A stretch of DNA of 64,000 bases from Craspedostauros australis (Eukaryota > Bacillariophyta > Bacillariophyceae > Mastogloiales > Achnanthaceae). A program made the position numbers and the translations under genes. Below the pieces are notes generated by a model. It was not told the origin of the DNA. It did not search any database and saw nothing but the letters and a program-made list of their open reading frames with translations. Positions 41,694-53,421 of the stretch are shown here, piece after piece (within the stretch, counting starts at the first letter, position 1; each line of letters opens with the position of its first letter). Where the stretch lies: contig JAMXDE010000007.1 in the NCBI GenBank assembly GCA_026770025.1, positions 248,001-312,000 on the forward strand, given 5' to 3'.

Positions 41694-42830
41694 AGGAGAC
41701 AAACAAGCAAACAAACAGCAACAACACGAGCAAGCAAGCAACACAGAAAGACTTAGAACTTAAATTTCGTTCCATTCAATCATTCGTTGGTTGGTTGGTT
41801 GGTTGGTTGGTGGTTAGATTCCAATATTGTTGCTTGGTGTTGGAATAGGTTCGCGCTTCGGGGAGTCCCGATGAGAACGGTACAACCAAAGCGGCACCTT
41901 TGCATTGATCCGAAACGTGTCGCTTCAGGAAGTTGTTTTGACCGTACACAATCATGGATGGCCGTATGACAACAACATAACACCCGTCACAATAAACGGT
42001 CGAATACAAACTGTTTCACGACACGGTCGACTGCTCCAACAGCGAACAAGAAGTCATTGAGTTGCGAATGTGACATCAACAAGACGCCAACTCAGCGAAG
42101 CGTTTGGCATGACTACTTCACACTGCTACAATTGCGGTAAATCAGATATCTACCTTGATACAGTCAACTTGTGACCTTTCTCATCAATGACCAGACAATA
42201 CAAAGATACTGCAAAACAGCCGCGTGATCGACTGAGTCGACCACTGGTTTAGCGAAACTGATTTCCGACTTTTCCAGAAGTGAACAAGAAGTGACGAGAA
42301 CAAGCTGAAAAGGCGCGTTCGCTGCTGTTGATGTTGGACCACGACTCGGTGAGCAAGCGGCATCAGAGGAATGACTTGGTGTTGTGTCAACATCACCGAC
42401 CCGGTGAATACCAATACATCACTTGTGCAGCTATCGTGCTGTAATTGAATGAGCGAGCTACAAGGATGCAACCTTGGTTGGCGTTTCTCCATGCCCGTGT
42501 GTTGCAAGTCTCTCATGGCTGGTGAAGTACGAGTCGCTACCTCCCCTGGATGGTGAGCGTCAGACGAGGACTCGCGTTGTTGGTGCTATTCGTGCTGCGA
42601 TCTCCAAAACCACAGGGGGGAGTTCCAGTGAGGAGCCATGAAGAGAAGAGATCTTCACGCAACCACCGCGTCCGACAAGAGGTGAAACCAACAAACAGCG
42701 AAGCCCCATCCCGTCTGCCAAAGATCTCGACACAACCCACAGCCGAATCTCAACAGCACACAAAAAGGATTGCACAAAAAAAACACCACCACCACCAACA
42801 ACACATCGAGATCCGTCGCAGTTTACAACG
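41694..42830. other. Intergenic
   Basis: 1.1 kb. A (TTGG)6 repeat lies at 41787-41810. No convincing gene is seen; the last part is the promoter and leader of the metalloprotease gene. Confidence 0.5.
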
Positions 42831-45800
42831 ATGCACAGTTTCACGGCATCATCGTTGCTCCTCGTGTGCGCCAGCATCCTGTGCGGCGCCGCAACATTGG
42901 CTTCGGCATCGGTACGTTTCCTGCAAACTGGCTGTTGCTCGGATTGGCATGGCGTGGCGCAACGTAATTCGAGAGTGGCACAAGAGGCAGAGTCGGAACC
43001 GACACAACGCCAACATTGCCGCAACCAACCACGAGGAGACAGAAAGATAGAGGACATCTGCCGCACCATACCATACGCCCGGCTCTACTTCGCGCCATCT
43101 CTTGCTCCTTCATGAGCGCGTTGCCTCTCTCCCCCCTTCCTTTTCGAATGCAGAAAACGCCCCAAGTCTCACAGTGCCATGTTCACCGCCTGCTTCGTAC
43201 CCCGCATTCCGTACCACCCATCGCTGCATCGCTACATCCTTACACCGTGCGCTATGCGCTGCGCGTCGTACGACGCTGGATTCTTTCAATCATTACACGC
43301 CTCATGCCCTCATGCCAACCAAACAGACGGAAGACAACCGTTTGCTGAAAGAGCCCTGCTCTCTAACCACCTTGGTCACCCGCTACACCGACAGACCAAC
43401 CAGGGAGCGCCCGTACTGCCGCCTCGAGGGAGACGATGCAGCCGTGCACGGCCACACCCTCCTCAAGATCCCAGGACTGACCACCGCATGGATGAAAGAA
43501 CACCATGTCCGTCCAAAGCAGCCCAAGCTGCACACGTTGTTCCTGGAAGGTGCCGTGATCAACCTCAACAGCCACACCCTGGAGTTGCCGGACGGTGAAA
43601 CGATCGATAGCATGTTGATCGACTACCTCCCCGGCCAAGAGGACGATTCTCGCTTGTTGAAGGGTTTGGAGCCCTCTGCAGATACTCTCGCTACCCGTGC
43701 GGCGCTGGCAGGCGGCCGTTCGGAGGAGCACGGGAGAGAACTGCAATCAATGCTCAGGGACTCTACTGGAGAGAAGACGTTCTTCATCCTTCGCGTGCTA
43801 TTTTCAGGAGGGGAGAGCGTCCCGCTCCAATCCATCAAGGACGAAGTGTTGAACTCGGATCCCACTTTCATGGATCAGTTCGCGGCTGTCTCCTACAACA
43901 AGTTGACATTCACAGCCAAGGATACTGCCGGATCGGTTGGCGGGATTGCAGACATGGATGTTGGCATCGACATCTCTGAATCCACATCACTTGATATCAC
44001 AATATCCATCCTAGAAGAGTTGAACACGACGATCGACATCTACGATGACTTCGATCACTTTCTGTTGTTGTTTCCCTACGGAACTGTGGAGGACGACAGC
44101 AGTCCTCCTTCCACCGAATGGGTCGGTAAGTCGCATGGTGCTGCGTTTCATTTCATTGCATGCTGTTGCTATCTGGCGGTGCATGTCACATGTGTGCACG
44201 ACTACCACATTTCCGAAAGAGGCGATGGGTTCTCTCGCAATCCACCAAGCCACGCCACGCCACGCCATGCCTGCTTGTCACTATCCTCCTCTTACACTCG
44301 ACCATTACGCTCTACTTGATACTTGTACCCCGTCGTCTGATAAAACCGAAATTCTCCTCCTTCCAACAAAAGCCTACGCCGAATCATTTGGAAAAGTCTC
44401 TGTCTACAATGGAGATGTCGACTTTCCCGACCAGCACTACGCATTCAACAACATCGTGGTCTTGCACGAAATAGGCCACAACATGGGACTTGACCATGCC
44501 AACGAGTTCGATGAGGAATATGGTGATATAAGGTGAGTCCGCGATACAGTGCGGTAATCTTCGTGAGCTTGGCAAGCAATCCTTTCTGTGTTGTGCTTAG
44601 ATGCCATGGTGATATCCATCGCCGCGATCTGTTGGTGCATTTGAGAACTGCTGCTGAGTGCCGTCATCTGTCCTCTCACCTACCACAAACAACGCCTCTT
44701 CCCTTTGATTCACACACAAACGGCAATCACAACCACGATACTCCGCCACTTCAGCGGGGTGATGGGTTCAAGTGACCTGATCGGTTCCGAACTCAAGGGC
44801 TTCAATGGTAAGAACACGCTGAATACCGAGTACTGTGCACTAACTCGGTGCATAATGTACGAATGTCTATGCCATGTTGGTTGATGACCGTCTCGTGCTT
44901 GTCCAGCATGCTGCATTGCGGAAGGTACAGCGACGAAGGGACACAAGAACTGGTGACCGATGCCAGTGCCGTTGCGATGCGGGCGCTTGTCGCGGAGCAG
45001 CGCTCGACGGTACTCTACATATCATTGTACCCCTACTCGTACATGTCATGCTACGCACCCTGTCGTATATATTACAAACGGCACTGTTTCCAATGCTCTC
45101 TATTCGTACACGATACTGCGTATCCGTCCTCACGCTCTCTGATTCAACCTCTGATTCAACCTCTGCACAACACTGTCCACGCAACAATACCAATGCCATC
45201 ACTCACTTTCTTGCTCACCCAATCCACATATCAGGCGCAAAGAGTTGGGAACTTGGATGGTACGCTGATCAGGCAATCGTGCTGGTACCTGGTGCAGACA
45301 TTGACTACACCACCAGGCTTTGTGGCGTGGTCGATTACAACCCCTCTGATACCAGCTACAAAGTTCTCATCCGAATCGATGATCCCAATTCCATCCTCAA
45401 CTACGTCGTCTCCTTCAACCGAGCGTCTGGATTCAATGCCGACTCCGGGGAGGGCCGCGATGCCGTCTTGGTCATGAGCTTCAACGATATTCTAGCATCG
45501 GAAGAGGATGACGACTTTTCAAACCTAGAGGCCAAGCTCGGTAGTGGTCAAGTCCACACGATCAACGAATCAAGCTCCACATTGAATGGGCTCCGCATCA
45601 TCGCTTCGCAGATTGACACAGATACCACATCACCCATGTGCGCAACTGTGCGTGTGCTGATGGATAACAGCGTCTCCCCAACATTGATGCCAAGTAGTTC
45701 CAGCGCTCCAACAACAGGATGCAGGGCATGGACCAATGCGAGAGCCCCGCTCTTCTTTTTCGATGACAGCGTCCTATCATTCCGTTTTGATGTTGATCTC

Positions 45801-46505
45801 AAGAAGGATGTCGACATTTTCGCAATGCGACTGGTATTACCTGGTGACTCGGATCAACCGTACACGATCTACTTCAGAAACAGCACTTGGTTTGCTGATG
45901 GAGGGTGGACGCAGATCGCGGCAGGGACAATCAAGGCGAAGGGTGGCGATGACTTCACGGATGTCATTACGTTCGATCAGCCGCTGGCGCTGCTGGCAAC
46001 TGATGGCACCATTGCTCTCCGTGTTGACACGGCAACGAAGCCGCCAGACAAATACACTGGCGATGGACAAGTTCCGCATCCTGAGGAGGATCTAGACTGT
46101 CCTAATTGTCCATTCCAGGTCAAGTATGGAAGGTCAAGCAGCGATGCGACGGACTTCCCTGACGGTATTCTCTCGTCCTTGTTTGATCCCTTCCTGGGCA
46201 CACTCATGTTCTGCGACCCGGCCTCTTCGATGCCATCTTTCGTCCCCACTCCATTGCCATCTTCTTCCCCATCGGCTCGCCCATCTATTTCCCCGTCAGC
46301 TTCGCCGTCGATGCTCCCAACTGATCAGCCATCTTCCAATGCCACTTTTGCACCTACCTCGGTTCCAACCTCGGTTCCGACCTCGGCCCCAACCTCATCG
46401 GCGCCTGGGCTTTCTCGCACGAAGACGAGCGGATCAGTCTGGCGATTCGCCCCTTGGGTGACGGCATCTTTCGTCATGTCCGTATCGCTGCTCTTCAATT
46501 CGTAG
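42831..46505 (+). CDS. Gametolysin-like (peptidase M11) secreted metalloprotease, five exons
   Basis: Exons 42831-42911, 43327-44125, 44373-44532, 44755-44807 and 45235-46505; all four introns are GT-AG and the phases match (0, 1, 2, 1), giving 787 residues. Exon 1 is almost exactly a signal peptide (MHSFTASSLLLVCASILCGA). The zinc site HEIGHNMGLDH is at residues 325-335, with H325, E326, H329 and H335 all present. The Met-turn GVMGSS has M350. FNGAKSWELGWY, the family's FNAAKSWQLGWY segment, is formed by the last splice. A beta-rich C-terminal region follows, then Pro/Ser/Thr repeats (TSVPTSVPTSAPTSS) and a hydrophobic end (WVTASFVMSVSLLFNS), a likely GPI-anchor signal. Gametolysins degrade cell-wall glycoproteins; a wall or surface role is inferred. 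Exon 2 start is the least certain join. Confidence 0.82.
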
Positions 46506-47593
46506 GTAGCTGGGTAGGCCAAACCGTCGGTTGCAAACAGAGCAACACCACATCACACCTGCAGGCACACCCGAGCAGAGCGCTTTCGAGTGAAGGGTCT
46601 CACTTTCCATCGTGGGAAAACATGCACATCCCGCATGCTGACATGCTGTCTGCCAATATTCTTGGAATATGGTACGGACAGTTATGCACAACTACGCGCT
46701 CATCTCTCTACGACCACCCCGCGCCGATGCTCTGCCGAACTACCACAGATTGCGATGAAGAACAACACCACCAAAAACAAGCCAAACGGGGATCTTCCAT
46801 CTTCGTTGTATTCCCAGCGATTCGATTTGTTGGGCTCATGATCAGCCGCTCCCTGCCCACTGAAGCTAATGGGGGCATGCTCTGCCCGCATTCGGTAACA
46901 CGCTAGTGTGCCATGCGAGTACATGTACGATTACTCCTAATACGCTATTGGACTTGACATTAAAAACTAAAACACAGACATTGGCATCGACACAGAAGTC
47001 GATAATCGTTGCTGCAGTGATGCCCCGAAGGTTTGAGCTTATCCCATCCCATCTCATCTCATCAATCAGCCGACGCGGCAGCCGTCACCGCAACTGCCAC
47101 TTTCAATCGGAGGAAACTAACCTGTCAGGCACCGATGTCAGCATGTGAGCGAGACCATTTATTGATGGTCTCGCTCATCACGTCCCGTGGCGATCAATTT
47201 GGTTTGAGATCTCTGTGAACGCGCGCTTCGGCTTGGTTGTTGAACGCCTCTCGTCGTTGAGGTTTGCTACCGTACTTCATCTCCTCCATCGCGGATTGCT
47301 AACTTCTACGTCGTACCCCAATCTATCGAGAGAAATGGGCGAGTGCAGGGAACCGGACGGCGATGCTGCTTGATGGTTTGCCAGGAGGCGATCATGCCGG
47401 CAGCGTCATGAATCGAATGAACAGCGTTTGGTGGCCTGTGTCCATGAGAGATGGCTTCATTTTGGTAGCGGCTGAGTAACGCACTCATACGAGTACTCGT
47501 GCCATCTCTTCATATCGGTCCAGTCGGCGTAGTGATTGCATGCGACACCACGAATTGATTGTGTGCAATGGCTTGATGCTTGGTGGAATCGCT
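46506..47593. other. Intergenic between convergent genes
   Basis: 1.1 kb, no supported gene. It contains a perfect 13-bp inverted repeat at 47146-47177. Confidence 0.5.
47146..47177 (+). repeat. Perfect 13-bp inverted repeat
   Basis: Arms TGAGCGAGACCAT (47146-47158) and ATGGTCTCGCTCA (47165-47177) around the loop TTATTG. As RNA it would form a strong hairpin. It lies between two convergent genes. Confidence 0.9.
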
Positions 47594-49579
47594 TCACGGT
47601 TGCACGCCAAGACGCTTCGCAAATTCCGCAAGGTACAGATCCATCTGATGCGGTTGTCGATGGTCAAAGACTGGCTGATAAGCCTCGATCAAGGCTGATT
47701 TGCGCTGGTATTCGGACTCCGGCTGGCTGAGGATGTGCTCCATCGATTCGATGAAGGTTTGCTGATTCGTCATGTTCACATAGTAGGACAGCTCCTTCCA
47801 TGGCACGAACGACGGCATGATATCGTACTGCTGCGGTGCAGTGAAGATCGGCACGGTGCCTGACATGACAGTGTCCATCAGTCGGTTGGCACCCCAGGTA
47901 TCCCCACGGACGTGGAAGCCGTACTTCGACTTGGCCAGGGTTGGGCACTGGACACCCTTTCCGCACGCGCCGACTGAATAGTTGCCCTTGTCGAGCCAGT
48001 CGCACAAGTGCATCCTATCAAGGTAGTTCGGATCCTCCACGTTGATCGATGCGATCATGGAGAAGTCGTAGATCTTGTTGCTTTGCTTTTCTTTTTCACA
48101 CGGGGTTCCGACGTAGAACGATGGGATGTTCAATCGTTCGCTGTCGGGAAATTGGCGTTGCGGCAAGTCGGTGGTACCAAGGAGGGGCGTGGACCGCTGG
48201 AAGTACTCCGTGTACTGATCCGCACGCGCCATGCTTGATTCGAATCCAATGCTGTTGCAGCTGTGAAGGTTGGAGAGGAAGCCACCCCTGTTTTGTTGCT
48301 GGTTCCGCTGGGCTGATTTATCGGGTGCGGTCATGCTGGTTGGCAACACCGCCCTGTACGCCTTCTGGAATTGGCGATAAATCCAATACTTTTCGTACCG
48401 TGCCTGAATGCGCTCCGCCTTCGTTCTTCGTCGACTTTTGTTTTGGTGGCGCTGCAGAAACTGCTCCACCTCCTGGTCGACCTCCTTATCCTCGATCGCC
48501 TTCCTCTCCAGGAACTCTCTCTGCACTTGATTGAGACGCTCCAACTGAGTCTGTGAAATTGTGGGGACATGCATTTTTGTGTAAACATTTGGCTGCGACT
48601 TGACGATGACATGGTCCCTCCCTTGATGCTTCTGGAACCATGGCGATCGTCCCAGAGCCTGATCGGCGCGATGGAGGAACCGCCTCAGCATTCGCCTTCT
48701 CACGATCTCGTACGGGTCGATTTCCGTGATGATGGTGCCGCAGAACTTTCTTCGGTATGTCGTGTAATTGGACAGCTCCGGCAGCGGCGAGTCGGGATCG
48801 TACTGCGCGATGCACATGTCGAGATCCGCCTTCGATATCACCCAGTTCCACAAGATCGGGACGAAGAAGAGCTTTGCCTCGGAGGGATCCATGGTGCGCA
48901 TGGGGTGCTGCCTCGCACCGCGCAGAAGCCAAAAGTCATCAAAGTGCTTGTAGGAGTACTTCGCTCTTTCCAAAGTGTCGCGCAGCAGAGTCGTGTTGCT
49001 TGTGGAATTCCACCAGTCCAGTTCGGCACCTTCGTACATGTAGAATGGAACGTTCAATGCCGACAGAGTGTCGCCAAACGGTGGGGACGTCGACACTGGA
49101 GATGGTCGGTGTGGCTGTGGCTGTGGTTGCGGCTGCGATGGCTGTGGCAGTCCCCCAAGCAATTGCAAGCTGCGCGCTTGTTGATTTGAAACGGCACTGT
49201 CGTTGTGGTCCGACAGAACAACGTGCACGTAGAGGTATGGAAACGAGGCAACGATGGCAACCAGCAAGTAACCGACGAGGAATGTGCTCGTACTTCTCTT
49301 CATCGTGGCACGCCTTCTGCCAGTGCCATTGTTGATGCCGCCACGGCCGCCCTTCGCTGCTGTCCTCCCTCTCATTTTAGAGCTCATGGAGCCCATTTTG
49401 CGGCTCTCCGCCTCCTGGCACATGTTTGTGGTCCTTCCCTGTTTTTTCAGCATGGTTGACTTCAAAGTTGATGTCGATGTCGGTGTCATTTTTTGGTTGT
49501 GTACCTCCTTCCCTGTTCGTCCTGGCCTGGTTGCGGTGAGGCTCTCTGGTGCTGGCTTTGGTTTCGATTTTGGTGGCAT
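47594..49579 (-). CDS. Exostosin-type glycosyltransferase (GT47), type II membrane protein
   Basis: 661 residues from the first in-frame ATG (complement of 49577-49579). An alternative start at complement 49301-49303 (MKRSTSTFLVGYLL) would give the short cytosolic tail usual for Golgi enzymes. Membrane anchor about 99-122. A Pro/Gln-rich stem leads to the exostosin domain from near 160: FYMYEGAELDWW, SEAKLFFVPILWNWV, a long basic insert (QRHQNKSRRRTKAERIQARY), FSMIASIN, SKYGFHVRGDTWGANRLMD (the nucleotide-sugar-binding part), TVMSGTVPIF, and a C-terminal helix. GT47 enzymes build heparan-like, pectic or hemicellulose chains in the Golgi. Donor and acceptor are not predictable. The basic insert of about 70 residues in the middle is unusual. 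Confidence 0.85.
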   Translation of the reverse strand: MPPKSKPKPAPESLTATRPGRTGKEVHNQKMTPTSTSTLKSTMLKKQGRTTNMCQEAESRKMGSMSSKMRGRTAAKGGRGGINNGTGRRRATMKRSTSTFLVGYLLVAIVASFPYLYVHVVLSDHNDSAVSNQQARSLQLLGGLPQPSQPQPQPQPHRPSPVSTSPPFGDTLSALNVPFYMYEGAELDWWNSTSNTTLLRDTLERAKYSYKHFDDFWLLRGARQHPMRTMDPSEAKLFFVPILWNWVISKADLDMCIAQYDPDSPLPELSNYTTYRRKFCGTIITEIDPYEIVRRRMLRRFLHRADQALGRSPWFQKHQGRDHVIVKSQPNVYTKMHVPTISQTQLERLNQVQREFLERKAIEDKEVDQEVEQFLQRHQNKSRRRTKAERIQARYEKYWIYRQFQKAYRAVLPTSMTAPDKSAQRNQQQNRGGFLSNLHSCNSIGFESSMARADQYTEYFQRSTPLLGTTDLPQRQFPDSERLNIPSFYVGTPCEKEKQSNKIYDFSMIASINVEDPNYLDRMHLCDWLDKGNYSVGACGKGVQCPTLAKSKYGFHVRGDTWGANRLMDTVMSGTVPIFTAPQQYDIMPSFVPWKELSYYVNMTNQQTFIESMEHILSQPESEYQRKSALIEAYQPVFDHRQPHQMDLYLAEFAKRLGVQP

Positions 49580-50221
49580 CTCAAGTGATTCGTGGCAGCG
49601 TTGTTGCACACATTACTGTTCCTCGCATTAGTATTGTTTTGCCGCTTTGGCCATCCTCCTCCAATCGTGGTGTTTGGTGGTGTTGGGCTGGTGGATCGAC
49701 GAGAACACCCCGAGGTCGAGTCTGAATTTCCGGAACTTGTTGTGGGGTGTGTGCGTGCGTGCGTCACCAAACAGGTTCCGTTCGATTGCACGGCACTGCA
49801 CGCGTCAATTTGCTGCGTTGTCTGTTTACTGAAACGTATAGTTAACGTTAATATCTTTTTTGTGATGAAACCAATGCGCTCTGCAACAAATGAGAGTCGT
49901 GGATACAGACGACATCGGAACGATACTATGGAAAATGGAATTATGACAGCAGATCCCAACGATTGAAAGAGGAGGAATCGAGATAGAGTGCAGAGCAGCG
50001 GACTGTCAACGAAGCGAGCACACAAGAATGATTGTGCGCAAGTTGAGAATGCGACCAGGTATCGCAATGGAACTGATGCAGTCACCTGTGCCATACAGCC
50101 TCTGTTGCTTGTTCACCACAACATGTACGAGTAGCTGGGTATTGTTGTAGTATGATACATTCAGCAACGGAAAAGAAATGCATCGAGCAGGTGCATCTTG
50201 GATGAATCGTACGCTGTGCTT
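49580..50221. other. Intergenic
   Basis: Upstream of the exostosin gene and downstream of the PAS gene. Short frames only; nothing recognisable. Confidence 0.5.
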
Positions 50222-51745
50222 TCATGGAACTCGTCGGTACACTATCGACAACTCGTTGCTCTGGGGGATGTGGAGAGGCTCCAGCGTGACGACGAAGTTC
50301 CTGATGCCATCTCCATGGTTGAATCTGCTTCTCCAATCTTTCTTGCTGCTTCTGGCCGTAGTGCAACTGCTGTCTCTTGCAGCATTTGGGGAAGTTGCGG
50401 GGGTTGCAGGAGTGGCTGGGATCGACGACACTTGCATCTTGCAAAACTTCGTGGAGTGCCCTTGGATGAACGGCGAGATCGCAGACAAGGAAAACCTTGA
50501 CGATGTCAGCAGACCGTGCTCCAAGAGATGGCGCTTGAACATGTTGTCTTGGCATATGACTTTGACGATATCATCACCAGTGAACTTGCCTGCCAGTGTC
50601 GGATAGGCCAGCATGTTGCTATTCAGGACGTCATTGTTCCGACAGCTGCTGTCGATGTTACCTATGTCATCTGCGAACATATCAAAGAAGGACTTGCCAA
50701 CAATGGATGGGCCGAGCAATGTGGTTGCTGCACGATTGGCGAAGCATATTCGAAAGGGAAAGGATGACAGCGTTATGAGGCTGAGGTGCTCAAGATACAA
50801 GGAGTGAATCGATGGAAAGAATGGGGTGAATGATGTACTCTTTGCCGAGTGCGCGTGCATCGCCATAACCGTACATCATGCAAGATGAATCACGCTGAAA
50901 ACGCGGGATGTTCGTTGTCAACAAAACTGCCATCTCCACCAAAAGGCTGTGAATGCTATGTACTTGCACGCCGACTTGACCAACGTTCGAACCATCGCGA
51001 TGGGCACCAATCTCAATATTGACGCAGTCATGGACAGCGTAGAGAAGAGTGACCAGTTTACTTACGTTGGTTGCCCGTTGGCATGCCGCACCATCCAACA
51101 TGGACTGTGGGTCGAAGCTTCATCGTCGCTTCTGGCGGACATGATTGACGCGGATCTTACCCTGTCTCCAGCACCACCCTGATCCTGATTTTTTATTGTG
51201 CTCACTTTCTGCCGCTTGGCTGCCGGAAATGGCAAGTCGGGTATGCGCGATGTATGGTTGGACTGGAGATGCTGCGGGAGACGAATAGTCGAGAATATGG
51301 CATCAGCTGTACGAGAATGCATATGATGAGGAGCACCATGCACCCGGACTCCTGGCACATACGAGGGCATCTCACGATCTGATGTAGCAGCTGCAGCCCG
51401 ATCATGAGACATGAGAAGCATGAAGCGAAACTTCCAGTCATCAGCACATCCATGCGTTGCTGAAGAGGAAGTGACGGAATCATCCTCAGCGCACCGTGCC
51501 GCTGGAGGGATTGATGCGACATGGTCCGAGGATGAACTGCTGCTCGTTTGCTCCTGAAATGACGCAGTCGAGTCGGATGACGAAGACTGGTACGAGAAAT
51601 GATTGTCGTCACTGGAAAGTTGTCCTTCACCGACAGGAACCGTTGAATCGGTATCAACATCGATGGTTGCTTTGACGCCAACAGTGGCAGTGGCACTTTC
51701 TTCGCAGTGATCGTAGTCAGGTTGGGGGTTGACTTTGTGATCCAT
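50222..51745 (-). CDS. PAS-domain protein, two exons
   Basis: Exon 1 is complement 51066-51745, exon 2 complement 50222-50780; the 285-bp intron (GTAAGT...CTCAG) is phase 2 on both sides, giving 412 residues from MDHKVNPQPDYDHCEE. The N-terminal half is Ser/Asp-rich. It contains DDWKFRFMLLMSHDRAAAA and a basic stretch (PFPAAKRQKVSTIKNQ) that may be a nuclear localisation signal. Exon 2 encodes a PAS-like domain: PFRICFANRAATTLLGPSIVGKSFFDMF, in two parts, at the start, and NFVVTLEPLHIPQSNELSIVY as the closing strand. There is no bZIP, kinase or LOV flavin cysteine motif. A signalling or transcriptional role is plausible but inferred. An Ala/Thr/Pro insert sits inside the domain. Confidence 0.72.
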
Positions 51746-53421
51746 GGTATTATATAACGTAGTATAATATGATGCAACACCAGCGTATTGGTTGTATTCT
51801 CGTATGATTGTGGAGGGTGATGCTCGTCTACTCGTAGCTCGTACAGCGCTGACAAGACCCTTGCGTTGTCGAGACCACAGCAAACCTCTCAGCCCTGATC
51901 GAAATTCTCTCGTTGCGACCCAGAAGCTCTTGTCTGTATGATGTGATCACAAAGATGTGGAGATATTGGAGGAGAGGGGCGCCTTTCTGCGATTCTAATG
52001 CTGTTCTCCGCTTGATGTGACGACCTAGGCGGAGCGAGCAGGGTCCTCGTGGGTATGGCGAGATGGTGGCAATCTCCGTGCTGCGAAGTCTGATCTGATC
52101 TGATGTGTGGATGTGCGCAGTTGTGCCCCATGCAACCACGAGCGAAGGAGAAGGAAGACAGCAGGGAAATAAATCAACTGGCGTTTCACGTTAGGTCGTA
52201 CTCCACTACAAGCACGAGGATACCTACACGAAGAGCCACACGCTCCTTCACCACCATCTGGCGACATCGGAAAAACGTCACCTTCTCTTTCCCAATTCTG
52301 TCATTGCCTGCTGGATTGGTGTCTGTGGCCATCAAGCCTGTTGTATTGTCGAAACCGAACTTGACGTGGAGAGTCAGTACCATTTTTGAGTGCGCACACT
52401 CGATCACATTAATTCGATCTATACCTTGTCTGTGTCCAGTTGATGTCTCTTCGATAATTGAAGCATGACGTACGACCACATCATCATGCTCCAAAACACT
52501 GCGTCACAACAACAGTTCAGTCCTCGAAGCGCTCCAAGGAATCCTTCGCCGACCTCGACCTCAACCTCAACCACAACCTGAACTCTGTAGCGGATGTAGC
52601 AGCACCCTGCTTCGCTCCGCTCGCAGTAGCCGATCAGGACACGAAGCACGATCGCGATGATCTGTCGTGAGAAAACTCGACGAGTCTGATTTTGTACCAT
52701 ACTTTCAATTTTGACGCGAAAGTGCTGTGGCGCTGAGCAGCCAGTTTGCAACTGTTAGCACGATTCTTGCAACCATATCTTTAAAGGAAGAGGCGATTCA
52801 TTTCAACCTCTCACGCCGTGCCAATTCTTTTGATGGATCTGAGCTCTTTCTCACCTCTTCTGTTTGCACAGTAACTTGTGCGAGATGCTACAGTTGTCGT
52901 TTCAGCTTCGCCATCGAGTCATGTGTATGATTCCTTTCACGAGTTCTCTCACGCGTTCGTCGTCGTCACAACGAACATCGGACTTCTCGCTTTTTCGGAC
53001 AAATCGCAGAAGCGTCAAACTCTTCTGACGTCCACGACTCGTTGATTCGTGACAACTTTCTGGTTCTTTGTGGTGTTCGAACGAAAGCCCAACATGTTCG
53101 ATTGGGAGGAGACGAATGACACCAACCCCAAACGATGCGGCACGATGATGCGCCGCACGTTCTCAGCAACACCTCCAAGGCAGACTCCCCATGGAGAGAG
53201 AGAGAGAGAGAGGGCGTCATCGAGCCGTGCAAGGTCGCGTGTTGGTTCATGTAATAGATACCATCGCACAGCATAGGTCGTAATTCAGCACGACACGACA
53301 CGACACGACACAGCTGAGTAGACCAGAGCATAGCACAGTATCAAAAGAAGGAACTGAGGCGAATCTTCGACGACAATCTCCAAACGATACAGAAGACGCA
53401 ATTGGCAATCCACAGCGAGTA
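51746..53421. other. Intergenic
   Basis: 1.7 kb between divergent PAS and lipase genes. It contains (GA)n at 53194-53212 and a (CACGA)n run near 53288-53312. The frames present are short and unrecognisable. Confidence 0.5.

Noticed and set aside
40179-41744. 521-codon minus-strand frame opposite the Ser-rich membrane protein
   Set aside because: Its sequence is Arg/Gly/Leu/Val-rich as expected for antisense, while the plus strand has a membrane segment and a good start.
49775-49805. GGTTCCGTTCGATTGC resembling a tRNA B box
   Set aside because: No matching A box at tRNA spacing and no cloverleaf on either strand.
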